Part shown: in pieces, positions 8,771-17,984 of the stretch
Layout of the letters: every line of letters begins with the position of its first letter
How positions within the stretch are numbered: the first letter of the stretch is position 1
Assembly: GCA_902515625.1 (NCBI GenBank)
Contig: CABXVD010000005.1
Span: 1 to 43,276, forward strand
DNA: 43,276 nt
Reading direction: 5' to 3'
Source of the DNA: an uncultured Pelagibacteraceae bacterium
Lineage (GTDB): Bacteria; Pseudomonadota; Alphaproteobacteria; Pelagibacterales; Pelagibacteraceae
Notes under the pieces: generated by a model
The model's database searches: none
What the model saw: only the letters and a program-made list of their open reading frames with translations
What the model was told of the DNA's origin: nothing
Translations under genes and position numbers: made by a program

Positions 8771-9818
8771 TCAGAAATCCTGTTTGAAATTTATTGTTTT
8801 TGGTTTTTATAAGCATAACTTTAAATAATTCACCCATTTGCTTTTCATCTACCAGTCGTCTTATTCTATAAAATAAGTCGGTTTTTTTTGAAAAAGCTAT
8901 ATCCTTACTCACAATTTCAGCTCTTTGAAGAATGCCCATGCTTGTTAAGAATTTTTTTTGAGTTGTTACAAGTGTATCTAAGTTTTTATATTGATTAATA
9001 AATTTCTGAAACAAATTAAAATTAACATTGTAAGTAATATCAGACTCACCAATATTTTCTAATATGTTTGAGTATTTATGATTATTTACTGCTTGAAGAG
9101 TATCCTGCATTTTTTGATTTAAGTAACCATAATCTATGATTAGTATCCCACCTTCATTTTTTTCAATTATATTGCCTATAATCTTTAAATATTTGAAAGC
9201 ATCGGGAGAATATTCAATTACATTTTGGTCTTTTGAAATTTCAAAGTTTAATTTTTTCTCAATTAATTTAATATTTGATTTAACCTCGTTAAATTTTGCT
9301 TCTTTAGGATTTGTAAGATCTACAAATTTTTCATACCAGTCATCTTGTCTTTTAAAAAACTGTTTTATTGGTAAAGCATCAAAAAATTCGTTTGCTAGAA
9401 AAATAGTTGGATCGATGTAATTTTCTTCTAAATCTTGTATCCAAGTAACCTTCTCACTTTTAAGATTTTTTTTCTGTTGTTCTATTAGATATTGACTTTT
9501 TTCGTGAATCATAAAATTACAAGAATTAAAATGTTCTGGAAAATTCTTTAATGTTTCACAAATCACTTTCATCATTTCACCATTTCCAGCCCCCAACTCA
9601 ATTAAATTAAACTTCTTTGGGGAGCCTAAACTTTTTAAAAAAGTAATTAACCAAATAGTTATAATCTCTGAAAAAAGTCTTGTGATATTTGGAGCTGTGA
9701 TGAAATCACCTTCCTTACCAAAAGGATTTTGCTTCATATAATAACCAGAATTTTTATCGTAGAGTGCCCAATTAATAAATTGGTCTAAAGATAAGTTAGT
9801 TGATTTGTTTATTTTCAT
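8763..9818 (-). CDS. SAM-dependent methyltransferase, MidA / NDUFAF7 family
   Basis: This protein belongs to the DUF185/MidA family. The mitochondrial member NDUFAF7 methylates an arginine of a complex I subunit during assembly; the role of bacterial members is less clear. The 351-residue protein has YDKNSGYYMKQNPFGKEGDFITAP near the N-terminus, the SAM-binding glycine motif NLIELGAGNGEMM (about residue 77), FLANEFFDALPIKQF, and ILIIDYGYLNQ (about 220), all typical of the family. It overlaps lgt by 23 bases upstream and pgeF by eight downstream. The order lgt-midA-pgeF is conserved in many alphaproteobacteria. Confidence 0.9.
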   Translation of the reverse strand: MKINKSTNLSLDQFINWALYDKNSGYYMKQNPFGKEGDFITAPNITRLFSEIITIWLITFLKSLGSPKKFNLIELGAGNGEMMKVICETLKNFPEHFNSCNFMIHEKSQYLIEQQKKNLKSEKVTWIQDLEENYIDPTIFLANEFFDALPIKQFFKRQDDWYEKFVDLTNPKEAKFNEVKSNIKLIEKKLNFEISKDQNVIEYSPDAFKYLKIIGNIIEKNEGGILIIDYGYLNQKMQDTLQAVNNHKYSNILENIGESDITYNVNFNLFQKFINQYKNLDTLVTTQKKFLTSMGILQRAEIVSKDIAFSKKTDLFYRIRRLVDEKQMGELFKVMLIKTKNNKFQTGFLSD

Positions 9819-10578
9819 TTTTAAAATAAAATAGAACCAATCCAGTTAATATTAGAATTACACTTAAAATTTGCCCCATAGTTAAATTAAACAATAAGTA
9901 ACCTAACTGTTCATCTGGAACTCTTAAAAACTCTACAGAAAATCTAAATATTGAGTAAAAAATTAAAAATAAACTTGATATCAATCCTGGCTTAAATAAA
10001 AAATTTTTTTTTTTAAAATTCATTAAAATTACAAATAAAACTATACCTTCAAGCAGTGCCTCATATATTTGCGTAGGATGTCTTGGTAAGTTATCTATCT
10101 GAATAAAAGTTACCGACCATGGTAGATCAGTCACTTTTCCATAAAGTTCTGCATTTATAAAATTTGAAATTCTTCCAAAAAAAATTCCAATTGGAGCTAC
10201 TAGAGCTACAATATCCATATATAAAAAAGGGTTTTGATTATTTCTTTTTCCAAAAATTATACTTGCAATTATAATTCCGATTAATCCACCATGAAAAGAC
10301 ATGCCGCCTTCCCATATTTTAAAAATATCTATTAAATTACCTAAATAATATTCAAGATTATAAAATAATATGTATCCTATTCTTCCACCTAAAATAATTC
10401 CAATAATTAAATAAGAGATATAATCGTCAAATTTTTTATTGATATCCTCGTTTTTAATGAATATTTTTTTTGCAACAAACCACCCTAATAAAATACCAAC
10501 TATGTAAGCTAAGGAATACCATCTAATTTCTAAGGAAAAAATTTCAATTGCAACTGGGTCAAAATTATTGATGAACAT
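9796..10578 (-). CDS. lgt: Prolipoprotein diacylglyceryl transferase
   Basis: Lgt moves diacylglycerol from phosphatidylglycerol to the lipobox cysteine of prolipoproteins in the inner membrane. The 260-residue protein has about seven hydrophobic segments. Its hallmarks are GGMSFHGGLIG (about residue 90-100, essential His and Gly) and GRISNFINAELYGKVTD, the Lgt signature with Arg, Asn and Glu. It also ends with helices RFSVEFLRVPD...LTMGQILSVILI as in E. coli. It heads the seven-gene minus-strand run. Its start is only 32 bases from the divergent ubiK start, so the promoters of both genes overlap. Confidence 0.97.
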   Translation of the reverse strand: MFINNFDPVAIEIFSLEIRWYSLAYIVGILLGWFVAKKIFIKNEDINKKFDDYISYLIIGIILGGRIGYILFYNLEYYLGNLIDIFKIWEGGMSFHGGLIGIIIASIIFGKRNNQNPFLYMDIVALVAPIGIFFGRISNFINAELYGKVTDLPWSVTFIQIDNLPRHPTQIYEALLEGIVLFVILMNFKKKNFLFKPGLISSLFLIFYSIFRFSVEFLRVPDEQLGYLLFNLTMGQILSVILILTGLVLFYFKNENKQIN

Positions 10579-10597
10579 TTTAATTTATAATTATAAT
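10568..10597 (+). promoter_or_regulatory. Predicted sigma-70 promoter for ubiK
   Basis: TTGATG at 10568-10573 and a perfect TATAAT at 10592-10597 are separated by 18 bases. Transcription would start near 10604, about seven bases before the ATG at 10611. The -35 box lies inside the first codons of lgt on the other strand. AT-rich DNA gives many chance -10 boxes, so only the pair with its spacing carries weight. Confidence 0.5.
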
Positions 10598-10610
10598 GTA
10601 TATCTTAAAT

Positions 10611-10862
10611 ATGAAAAATTCTAAATTTATAATTGATAAGTTTGCAAAATTGATTGAGCAAGGGATAGTTTCTTCAAAAGATTTATCAGCAGAAATCTTA
10701 AATATTTTCAAATCTAAAAGAGATGAATTTGTTTTTAAAATGAAATTAACAAGCAAGGATGAATTTGATGTTCTTTCAAAACGAGTTGAGAACTTAGAAA
10801 TCAAAATTAAAAAGCTTGATGGTAAAAAAAAAACAAAAACTAAACGGGTAAAAAAATCTTAA
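10611..10862 (+). CDS. ubiK: UbiK-type ubiquinone biosynthesis accessory factor (BMFP domain)
   Basis: UbiK is a small coiled-coil protein reported to form a complex with UbiJ and aid ubiquinone synthesis. The 83-residue protein has an amphipathic N-terminal helix (FIIDKFAKLIEQG), a central FKSKRDEFVFKMKLTSKDEFDVLSKRVENLE typical of the BMFP/DUF526 family, and a Lys-rich tail. I chose the ATG at 10611 rather than the upstream one at 10596. The shorter form begins like family members, and the upstream ATG overlaps a perfect TATAAT. Its last 23 bases overlap the histidine kinase gene on the other strand. Small size makes the family call less secure than for its neighbours. Confidence 0.75.
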   Translation: MKNSKFIIDKFAKLIEQGIVSSKDLSAEILNIFKSKRDEFVFKMKLTSKDEFDVLSKRVENLEIKIKKLDGKKKTKTKRVKKS

Positions 10863-12168
10863 CTCTTAAGCCATCCATTTTAGATTTCTCAAGTTTAATA
10901 TTTCCACCATGTGATTTAATAATGTCTGATGCAATTGACAAACCAAGTCCAACACTGGATTTGGAGTCTGCTCTACCTTTATCTATTTTATAAAATGGTT
11001 TAAATACATTATCGTACTCACTTTTTGCGATACCTGGACCATCGTCATCAATCATGATAAACAGATTTGTATTTTTTTTATTAAGGCTTAATTCTACTTT
11101 ATTTCCATATTTTAATGCATTATCAATTAAATTATTTAGACATCTGCTGATTAAGTTTTTTCTACCATTAATATAGACTCTAGGTAATAAAGTTTTTGAA
11201 ATATTTTCATTATTATATTTTTTGATTACTTCATCAATTAATTCAGACAAATTAAACATTTCATCTTTCTCAACATACGATGAGCTTGTAAATTGAAGAT
11301 ATTCGTTCAGCATTTTTTCCATTTCGTTGATATCCTCAGTTAATTTATCAACTGAATCTTTGTCTTTGATAAACGCGAGCTGTAACTTCATTCTTGTTAG
11401 TGGTGTTCTTAAATCATGACTAATACCTGAAAGCATTTCGGTTCTTTGATTTAGATGTCTCTCAATTCTCTTTCTCATTTTATCAAATTCGTGACCAGCT
11501 TGTCTTATTTCAAGAGCTCCGGACGGCTTATATTCCTCAATATCCTCACCTTTACCAAATCTCTCTGCAGCACGTGCAAGATTTGTAATTGGCCTAGTTT
11601 GATTTTTTAAAAATATCAGAGATATGATCACCATAATTATTGCAGGTACGGTTATCCATAAAGCAAAAATTCTAGCAGATGAACTGGCAACACGATCTTT
11701 TGGGACTAAAAATTTAAAATATCCATTTTTATATTTTATTCTTAAATCAATTAGCTCTTTATAATTTGTTGAGTCAAACCGGTAATCTTCTACAGAAAAT
11801 TTTGATTTTAATTCTCTTCTTAGTGTTCGATCGATAGGACTAAACCATCTTTTACTTTGTTGAGCTTGTAATTCTTCATTTAGTTTAAGTTCAATATTTA
11901 AATCTAAAAATAATGAAAAAAGGTTATTTATCTCTTGCTTGTCAACTTTCTCACTTTCATAAGTTTCAATAAACGCACTTATTTCATTTACTAATGTTCT
12001 TGTCATTCCTTTGTTAGTTTTAATCCAAAGGCTATCAAAAAATACAATTGTGATGATTAGTTGAAGAACGATAACAGGGACTGCAACAATTAAAAGTGCT
12101 CTATAAAATAGTCTTTTGGGTAAAACTTTTCTTAATAAACTATTCAATCCAGAGAACATATCCCGCAC
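10840..12168 (-). CDS. envZ: Sensor histidine kinase, EnvZ type
   Basis: This is an inner-membrane sensor kinase of the EnvZ class. The 442-residue protein starts at a GTG, with a second possible start at an ATG three codons on. It has a transmembrane helix at about residues 24-46, a periplasmic loop to about 165, a second helix (FALWITVPAIIMVIISLIF), then a HAMP domain (NQTRPITNLARAAERFGKG). The phospho-accepting H251 is in SGISHDLRTPLTR. The ATP-binding region holds the N box (NLIDNALKYG), DDDGPGI and GLGLSIASDI. It overlaps the response regulator by 29 bases. EnvZ is the best family match; what it senses here is unknown. Confidence 0.9.
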   Translation of the reverse strand: MRDMFSGLNSLLRKVLPKRLFYRALLIVAVPVIVLQLIITIVFFDSLWIKTNKGMTRTLVNEISAFIETYESEKVDKQEINNLFSLFLDLNIELKLNEELQAQQSKRWFSPIDRTLRRELKSKFSVEDYRFDSTNYKELIDLRIKYKNGYFKFLVPKDRVASSSARIFALWITVPAIIMVIISLIFLKNQTRPITNLARAAERFGKGEDIEEYKPSGALEIRQAGHEFDKMRKRIERHLNQRTEMLSGISHDLRTPLTRMKLQLAFIKDKDSVDKLTEDINEMEKMLNEYLQFTSSSYVEKDEMFNLSELIDEVIKKYNNENISKTLLPRVYINGRKNLISRCLNNLIDNALKYGNKVELSLNKKNTNLFIMIDDDGPGIAKSEYDNVFKPFYKIDKGRADSKSSVGLGLSIASDIIKSHGGNIKLEKSKMDGLRVKIFLPV

Positions 12169-12817
12169 CTCTTATGGTTTGCAAAAATTTTGGGTTTTTT
12201 GGATCAATTTCTATTTTTTTTCTTAAACGAGTTATGATTACATCAATTGATCTTTCTTTATCTAAATTTATTAAGTGACCAATGCTCTCTCTTGAAAATG
12301 TATTTCCTGGATTATTAATCATTTTTTCTAAAATAATCTTTTCTGTATTATTTATTTTGAATTCTTTTTTGTTTTTAATAATTAGTAATTTATTTAAATC
12401 GATTTTTACATTTTCAAACTCGATAATCCTTTTTTGATCAGTTTTATTTGTTTTAGTTAAAATATTTTTAATTCTTAAAATTAGTTCTTTTGGCTCAAAA
12501 GGTTTAGCCAAATAATCGTCCGCTCCGAGCTCGAGCCCTTCAACCCTCTCACTTGCTTCACCTTTAGCTGTTAAAAGTATAATTGGAGTATCTAAATCTT
12601 TCTTATGGTCGTTGATAAAATCTAAACCACTTTTTCCTGACATCATTATATCTAAGATAATTAAATCAAATTTGATAATTTTAACTTTCTCTGATGCGTT
12701 TTCAGCACTATCTGAAGTAGTAACTAAAAAATTATTTTCATTTAAATATTTTTTTACTAATAATCTTATTCCTTCATCGTCATCGACCAGTAAAATATGA
12801 GCTTTAAATTTATCCAT
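12140..12817 (-). CDS. ompR: Response regulator, OmpR/PhoB family
   Basis: This 225-residue regulator has a receiver domain with the acidic pocket VDDDEG (D12-D14), the phosphorylation site D56 in ILDIMM, the LTAKGE threonine region, and the switch lysine in DYLAKPF. The C-terminal winged-helix DNA-binding domain ends RSIDVIITRLRKKIE...FLQTIRGAGYVLW, which is diagnostic of the OmpR subfamily. It is encoded between a MarR-type gene (eight-base overlap) and the kinase (29-base overlap), so it surely pairs with that kinase. The MarR plus OmpR-type order recalls petP-petR of Rhodobacter, linked there to bc1 expression; whether it serves that role here is inference. Confidence 0.92.
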   Translation of the reverse strand: MDKFKAHILLVDDDEGIRLLVKKYLNENNFLVTTSDSAENASEKVKIIKFDLIILDIMMSGKSGLDFINDHKKDLDTPIILLTAKGEASERVEGLELGADDYLAKPFEPKELILRIKNILTKTNKTDQKRIIEFENVKIDLNKLLIIKNKKEFKINNTEKIILEKMINNPGNTFSRESIGHLINLDKERSIDVIITRLRKKIEIDPKNPKFLQTIRGAGYVLWIE

Positions 12818-13247
12818 TTATAATTTTACTTAATACATTGTCAAAATTTATTACTTCCTCCGAACTGGAGTTCAGTAATGCATTGTAAATTCTTTTTTTT
12901 TGTTCATCAAAAACTTCGTTAAATATTTTGTCACCTTTATCATTCAAAAATACATGCTTAACTCTGGTGTCTTGCTCATCTTTCTTAAAAGTAATAATGT
13001 TCAATTTTATTAAATCCTTCAAAACTCTATTAAGACTTTGCTTTGTGACTTTTAGTCTTTTCAACAGTTCTGATATTGAAATACCCTTATACATGGACAA
13101 TAAATGGATCACTTTATGATGGGCCAAACCAATTGAATATTTATCTAATATTTTTTTAGAGTCAGAGAAAGTTTCTCTATAACTAACAAAAAGTTTCTCT
13201 ATCAAATCTTTAAGCTGATCATCTTTTAAATATAAAAGTTCTTTCAT
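12810..13247 (-). CDS. MarR-family transcriptional regulator
   Basis: This is a 145-residue winged-helix regulator. An N-terminal helix for dimerisation is followed by HHKVIHLLSMYKGISISELLKRLKVTKQSLNRVLKDLIKLNIITF, the MarR helix-turn-helix with its recognition helix around TKQSLNRVLKDL. The wing DEQDTRVKHVFLNDKG is typical in length and in its Asp-Arg pair. It is the first gene of the operon with ompR and envZ and is divergent from ilvE, so it may control its own operon and ilvE from the shared 70-bp gap. It resembles PetP of Rhodobacter by context. The ligand, if any, cannot be read from the sequence. Confidence 0.85.
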   Translation of the reverse strand: MKELLYLKDDQLKDLIEKLFVSYRETFSDSKKILDKYSIGLAHHKVIHLLSMYKGISISELLKRLKVTKQSLNRVLKDLIKLNIITFKKDEQDTRVKHVFLNDKGDKIFNEVFDEQKKRIYNALLNSSSEEVINFDNVLSKIING

Positions 13248-13262
13248 TATGGGTAAGTTATA

Positions 13263-13291
13263 TTGACATATTAAAGATACAAAGTTATTTT
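13263..13291 (+). promoter_or_regulatory. Predicted sigma-70 promoter for ilvE
   Basis: A perfect TTGACA (13263-13268) and TATTTT (13286-13291) are separated by exactly 17 bases. Transcription would begin near 13298, giving a leader of about 20 bases before the ATG. This is the clearest promoter in the window. It lies between the divergent marR and ilvE genes, so a regulator bound here could touch both. Confidence 0.6.
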
Positions 13292-13317
13292 TCAGATATA
13301 TTTAAATAATTTCAATC

Positions 13318-14199
13318 ATGATACCTTACGATAAAAGATCTGGAAAAATATGGTACAACGATGAGCTTGTAGACTGGGGAGATGTTAAACTTCATGTTTT
13401 AAGCCATGGTTTACATTACGCAAGTTGTGTTTTTGAAGGAGAAAGAGTTTATGATGGATCAATCTTTAAATTAGAAGAACATACTTCAAGATTTTTTCAT
13501 TCAGCTAAGAGAATGGGTTTTGAAATCCCATATTCAGAGGATCAAATTAATATTGCTTCAAATAAAATTATTGCAACACAAAATGTTGAAAATGGATATG
13601 TTAGACCAGTAGCATGGAGAGGTAGTGAGATGATGGCTATTTCTGCACAACAAACAAAAATTCATGTTGCAATTGCTACATGGGAGTGGGGCTCATATTT
13701 TGATCCAAAATTAAAAGTTGAGGGTATTAGATTAAATATTTCAAACTGGAGAAGACCTGCACCAAATACAATTCCATGGGATACTAAAGCGTCTGGTCTT
13801 TATATGATTTGTACACTATCTAAGCACGAGGCAGAAAAGCAAGGTTACACAGACTCATTAATGTTAGATCATGAAGGAAATGTGGCTGAAGCAACTGGTG
13901 CTAATGTTTTTTTTAAAGATAAAAATGGAGAACTTCATACTCCAATTCCAGATTCCTTTTTAGATGGAATTACAAGAAGAACAGTAATTGGAATTGCAAA
14001 GTCAAAAAATATTAAAGTTAATGAGAGAAAAATAAAACCAGAGGAGTTATCAAGTTTTGTTGGATGTTTTTTAACAGGTACCGCTGCAGAAGTAACACCA
14101 GTTTCATGCATTGCAGAAAATCAGTTTAAAGTTTGTGATACTATAATTGATTTAAATGAAAGTTATCAAACTTTAGTAAGAAAGAAAAAAGCAGCCTAA
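13318..14199 (+). CDS. ilvE: Branched-chain amino acid aminotransferase
   Basis: This PLP enzyme (fold type IV) swaps amino groups between glutamate and leucine, isoleucine or valine in the last step of their synthesis. The 293-residue protein has GLHYASCVFEGERVY near the N-terminus, R in the VRPVAWRG block, and the PLP lysine K157 in IPWDTKASGLY. The signature DSLMLDHEGNVAEATGANVFF and DGITRRTVI and FLTGTAAEVTPV follow. The second-domain blocks match IlvE rather than D-amino-acid transaminase or aminodeoxychorismate lyase. The stop codon overlaps the end of pgsA by four bases. Promoter: see 13263-13291. Confidence 0.93.
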   Translation: MIPYDKRSGKIWYNDELVDWGDVKLHVLSHGLHYASCVFEGERVYDGSIFKLEEHTSRFFHSAKRMGFEIPYSEDQINIASNKIIATQNVENGYVRPVAWRGSEMMAISAQQTKIHVAIATWEWGSYFDPKLKVEGIRLNISNWRRPAPNTIPWDTKASGLYMICTLSKHEAEKQGYTDSLMLDHEGNVAEATGANVFFKDKNGELHTPIPDSFLDGITRRTVIGIAKSKNIKVNERKIKPEELSSFVGCFLTGTAAEVTPVSCIAENQFKVCDTIIDLNESYQTLVRKKKAA

Positions 14200-14780
14200 T
14201 CTTTATTATCTTCAGACATAGCGTGATCAATTCCTTTACGCATATAATCGTATCCTGTAAAAAGCGTTAAAGCTGCAGATAGCCATAAAAGAATAATTCC
14301 AATAGTTTGAGCATTATAATCTTGGAAGTTAATAATCTTATTTCCTGTATCTCCAGATAAAAGAAGAGCAATTGAAACCATTTGTAAAACAGTTTTTAAT
14401 TTAGCAAGGCTAGAAACAGGAAGTTTTATTTTTCCTTTTGCTAAAAACTCTCTTAACCCTGAAATTAAAATTTCTCTGGTAAGAATAATAATAGCAGCAA
14501 TTACTTCATAATTCTTAATAGTACCATCCATTACTAAAAGAATTAAAGCGGTAGCAACGATAATTTTATCAGCTATTGGATCAAGTAGTTCTCCCAGCTT
14601 TGACTCTTCACCCATCATTCTTGCTAACATTCCATCAAGAAAATCAGTAAATGATGCAACGACAAATAATATTAAAGCAGTTAAATCTCCATAAAATCCA
14701 GGTAGATAAAACGCTAAAACAAAAAAAGGAACAATAATTATTCGTCCAATGGTTAATATATTAGGAATTTTTTTAAGCAT
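14196..14780 (-). CDS. pgsA: CDP-diacylglycerol-glycerol-3-phosphate 3-phosphatidyltransferase
   Basis: PgsA makes phosphatidylglycerol phosphate, the committed step of anionic phospholipid synthesis, in the inner membrane. The 194-residue protein has several hydrophobic segments. The CDP-alcohol phosphatase signature D-G-x2-A-R-x8-G-x3-D-x3-D is complete as FTDFLDGMLARMMGEESKLGELLDPIADK, spread over residues 43-72. It begins with NILTIGRIIIVP, a common PgsA start. It follows uvrC by two bases. The uvrC-pgsA pair is conserved in many proteobacteria. Its product is the lipid donor for Lgt elsewhere in the window. Confidence 0.95.
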   Translation of the reverse strand: MLKKIPNILTIGRIIIVPFFVLAFYLPGFYGDLTALILFVVASFTDFLDGMLARMMGEESKLGELLDPIADKIIVATALILLVMDGTIKNYEVIAAIIILTREILISGLREFLAKGKIKLPVSSLAKLKTVLQMVSIALLLSGDTGNKIINFQDYNAQTIGIILLWLSAALTLFTGYDYMRKGIDHAMSEDNKD

Positions 14781-14782
14781 AA

Positions 14783-16618
14783 TTATTCGTGGAAAAAGTT
14801 ATATATCTTTTTTGCCACTTTTTCCTCAACACCTTCAACAGACTTAATTTCATCTAAGCTTGCAGACTCTACAGATCTTGCAGATCCAAAATGGTTCAAT
14901 AATGCCCTTTTTCTTATCGATCCAATACCATCAATTTGGTCAAGTAAAGATTTACTTATTCCTTTCTTTCGTTTGGCCCTATGGGCGCTTATTGCAAATC
15001 TATGTGACTCATCTCTAATTCTTTGAAGAAAAAATAGAGTAGGATCATTTCTTAAAAACTTAAACTCCTTTCCATTGTGAAAAAAGGTTTCATTGCCACT
15101 GTTCCTTAATTTACCTTTGGCAATCGCTATAATAGGAATGTCATGAAGTCCAAGTTCATTTAAGCTTTCTCTTGCAACTGAATATTGGCCCTTTCCACCA
15201 TCAACCAATACTAAATCAGGAAAGGTTAAATAGTTGTCCTTTTCTTGAACTGCTCTTTTGAATCTCCTATTTAAAACCTCTCTCATCATACCATAATCGT
15301 CTTGTTCATTTTTTTTGTGTTTAATATTAAATTTTCTATACCTTTTTTTGATAAAACCCTCATCACCGTAAGTAATCAAAGCGCCAACGCTATTAGTTCC
15401 TTGTATGTGACTATTGTCATAAACCTCGATTAAATTGATATTTGTTTCTAAATTGAATTTACTAGCAACAGCATCAAATAACTCTCTATTATTTTGACTT
15501 TCATAAAGCTTTCTATTCAAACTGTCTTTTGCATTTTTAATTGCTTGATTGATTACTTTTAATTTTGAACCTTTTTTGGCAACTGAGATAGTAATTTGTT
15601 TACCTTCCTTATTTGAAAGAGTTTTTTCAATTAGAACTTTTTCTTTAATTTCCTCGGATAAAATTATTGATGATGGAACACTTTTATTTTCATAAAATTG
15701 TGAAACGAATGAATTTATAATTTCCCCAAGTTTTTCATCTGGATCATGTTTAGGAAAGAAAGCTTGATTGCCCCAATTTTGTTTTGACCTATAAAAAAAA
15801 ACTTGAATACAGGCTTTACCAGATTCTTTGTACCCAGCAATAACATCTGCTTCAACTAAATTTGCTTCATTTATTCTTTGAGATGACTGAATTATATTCA
15901 ATGCTTTTATTCTATCTCTTAGAATTACTGCTTTTTCAAAATCAAGTTCCTCACTTGCTTTTTCCATTTGATTAGAAAGATTTTTTTGAATTCTTCTTGA
16001 TTTTCCAGAGACAAATTCAATCGCATCGTCAACTGTTTGTTGATAATCATCCTTAGTGACATAACCAACACATGGACCTGAACAACGTTTGATCTGATAT
16101 AAAATACAAGGTCTTTCTCTGTTTTTAAATACCGTGTCATCACAAACTCTTAAATGAAAAATTTTTTGAATCATTTTTATTGTCCAATTGGCGGATCCAG
16201 CTGATGCAAACGGACCAAAATAAAAGCCCTCTTTAGTTTTTTTACCTCTGTGTCTTTTTATTTGAGGCCATTGATCTTGGTTACCAATAAATATGAAAGG
16301 GAAGGATTTATCATCTCGTAGAAGAATATTAAATTTTGGTTTAAATTTTTTAATTAAATTTGCCTCAAGCAGTAAGGCCTCGCTTTCGTTAGAAGTAGTG
16401 GTTATCTCTAATTTTCTTGTTTGAGACAACATTCTCTCAGTTCTGATGATGTGATTTTTCTCAGAAACATAACTTTTCAATCTATTGGGTAAATTTTTAG
16501 CTTTTCCTACATAAAGAATTTCATCTTTAGAATTCAGCATTCTATACACACCTGGTAGCTTAGGAACTAAAGGGAGTTCTTTTTTAATTACTTCTTTACC
16601 TAAATCAGAGCTTATCAT
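14783..16618 (-). CDS. uvrC: UvrABC excinuclease subunit C
   Basis: UvrC makes both incisions around DNA lesions in nucleotide excision repair. In order it has a GIY-YIG nuclease domain ([21 protein letters not shown]), a four-cysteine region ([15 protein letters not shown]), a UVR motif ([18 protein letters not shown]), the RNase H-like 5' nuclease ([19 protein letters not shown]) and a helix-hairpin-helix tail ([20 protein letters not shown]). I start it at the ATG at 16618 (611 residues). A longer frame begins at a TTG at 16648, but its extra ten codons only re-read the end of folB. It overlaps folB by 14 bases, and pgsA follows directly. Confidence 0.96.
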   Translation of the reverse strand: MISSDLGKEVIKKELPLVPKLPGVYRMLNSKDEILYVGKAKNLPNRLKSYVSEKNHIIRTERMLSQTRKLEITTTSNESEALLLEANLIKKFKPKFNILLRDDKSFPFIFIGNQDQWPQIKRHRGKKTKEGFYFGPFASAGSANWTIKMIQKIFHLRVCDDTVFKNRERPCILYQIKRCSGPCVGYVTKDDYQQTVDDAIEFVSGKSRRIQKNLSNQMEKASEELDFEKAVILRDRIKALNIIQSSQRINEANLVEADVIAGYKESGKACIQVFFYRSKQNWGNQAFFPKHDPDEKLGEIINSFVSQFYENKSVPSSIILSEEIKEKVLIEKTLSNKEGKQITISVAKKGSKLKVINQAIKNAKDSLNRKLYESQNNRELFDAVASKFNLETNINLIEVYDNSHIQGTNSVGALITYGDEGFIKKRYRKFNIKHKKNEQDDYGMMREVLNRRFKRAVQEKDNYLTFPDLVLVDGGKGQYSVARESLNELGLHDIPIIAIAKGKLRNSGNETFFHNGKEFKFLRNDPTLFFLQRIRDESHRFAISAHRAKRKKGISKSLLDQIDGIGSIRKRALLNHFGSARSVESASLDEIKSVEGVEEKVAKKIYNFFHE

Positions 16619-17030
16619 GGCTTCTTTTTTTTGAAATTTGAATACCAACAGAAGAGCAATCTTTCATGATTTCTAATTTCTCAATTTGAAGACTTATCTT
16701 ATCAATTCTCTTATCTTTGAATAATTCATCGAATACATCCTCTGCTAATGTTTCAAGAAAATTATAATGTTTATTTTTAACAAGTTTTTTTATCAACCTT
16801 ACAATTTTTGCGTAATTCACAATTGATTTAATATCTTTGTCATTTGATGGTTTTTTATCCTCGTAATTTACGTCCAAATTAAATTTTACTTTCTGGGATT
16901 TCTCTTTTTCAAAATCAAAATAACCTATTTGCAGATCTAATATTAGTTCTTTAATTAAAACTTTTTTTTCATAATTAAATAGACTTTTGTTTTTATCAAT
17001 TTTAACTATTTTTAAATTACTCTTTTTCAT
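16605..17030 (-). CDS. folB: Dihydroneopterin aldolase
   Basis: FolB splits dihydroneopterin to 6-hydroxymethyl-dihydropterin and glycolaldehyde in folate synthesis. The 141-residue protein has [23 protein letters not shown] (residues 25-47), matching the FolB opening L-x3-xxIGvxxxEr...Q. Later come [16 protein letters not shown] (the VDYxxl block) and [15 protein letters not shown] with the catalytic-region Glu. The first 25 residues are an extension with no family match; a later start is possible. It lies downstream of the hydrolase and FolM-like SDR genes, three bases after the hydrolase stop. Sequence is divergent and very lysine-rich, so confidence is a little below the neighbours. Confidence 0.85.
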   Translation of the reverse strand: MKKSNLKIVKIDKNKSLFNYEKKVLIKELILDLQIGYFDFEKEKSQKVKFNLDVNYEDKKPSNDKDIKSIVNYAKIVRLIKKLVKNKHYNFLETLAEDVFDELFKDKRIDKISLQIEKLEIMKDCSSVGIQISKKRSHDKL

Positions 17031-17033
17031 CTT

Positions 17034-17984
17034 CTAAAGTCTTGATGCGATATACTCTTTGATTAGTGGATGATAATGCATAAAACAATCAGCAAAATTT
17101 ATTACATGAAAATCTTTTACTGGCCCTTCCCAATCTGATCCTGCTAAATTACATTTTTTTCCATTAACTGTTTTCTTTTCAGAAATTACAACTCTTTTAA
17201 AGTTAGGAACATCATCCATCCAATCAGATGTTAATCCTTCATATGGATCCATAGGATGGGTAAAAATTAAAACTGGCGCATTCCCCTCTTTAATTAAATT
17301 AATCTGATCTTGTCTCCATTGAGCCATACCAGGATATTTTTTATGAAATTTTTCCATAGCTTTTTCATAGCCATTTTTTTTTACTTTAAATTTTTTTGAT
17401 AAATTCCAAAAACACGCAGGCATTAATGATATCCCTCCACCTACTTCTTCCATATATTTTGCTGTTAGCCTTAATGTTGCCCATCCTCCACAAGAGTGAC
17501 CTGACATAAAAATTTGTTTCTTTGGTACTCCCATTTTCACAAATTTATTAATAACATCTAAATTACCCTCAACTCTTCGATCCATTTTTGAAGTTCCTGG
17601 ATAAGGTCCTTCCCATTTTTTCATCCACATTCCTATTTTTCCTAACTTAGCACCTAAATCACCTTCGAGTTGACCTTGGCAGTGAGTATAAACCATAATT
17701 TCTTTACCATTTATTTTATCACCAGCTAGCTGAGCCATATTTCTAAGATCTCGTATCCAGGTGCATTTTTTTGACTTAACATCATTTACATCAGAACCAT
17801 GGTTGAAAATTATGATTATTTTATCTTTAGGACTATTTACTTGAAAATTTTCATCAATTTTAATTTTATCTTTCCATTTATTTGTTGGTATTACAAAACC
17901 ATCTTTTTTTATACTTTCTGGATTTGCATAGGCACTACCACTTAATATTAAACTAAGCATTATAATTACTAAAAATTTTCTCAT
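17034..17984 (-). CDS. Secreted alpha/beta-hydrolase-like protein
   Basis: I do not recognise a named family member. The 316-residue protein starts at an ATG at 17984. It is preceded by a strong Shine-Dalgarno GGGAGG (complement of 17991-17996), rare in this window; a longer frame from 18017 would bury the signal. Residues 1-20 are a Sec signal peptide with cleavage after SAYA, so the mature protein is periplasmic. IIIFNHGSD (about residue 60) fits the oxyanion region, and GHSCGGWATL (about 160) is a nucleophile elbow G-x-S-x-G. HPMDPYEG and a late His in MHYHPL could supply Asp and His. Its first four bases overlap the SDR gene. Substrate unknown; an esterase or dienelactone-hydrolase-like enzyme is possible. 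Confidence 0.7.
   Translation of the reverse strand: MRKFLVIIMLSLILSGSAYANPESIKKDGFVIPTNKWKDKIKIDENFQVNSPKDKIIIIFNHGSDVNDVKSKKCTWIRDLRNMAQLAGDKINGKEIMVYTHCQGQLEGDLGAKLGKIGMWMKKWEGPYPGTSKMDRRVEGNLDVINKFVKMGVPKKQIFMSGHSCGGWATLRLTAKYMEEVGGGISLMPACFWNLSKKFKVKKNGYEKAMEKFHKKYPGMAQWRQDQINLIKEGNAPVLIFTHPMDPYEGLTSDWMDDVPNFKRVVISEKKTVNGKKCNLAGSDWEGPVKDFHVINFADCFMHYHPLIKEYIASRL

Noticed and set aside
9136..9420. 94-codon frame antisense to the MidA-like gene
   Set aside because: Shadow of a clear methyltransferase; no independent support.
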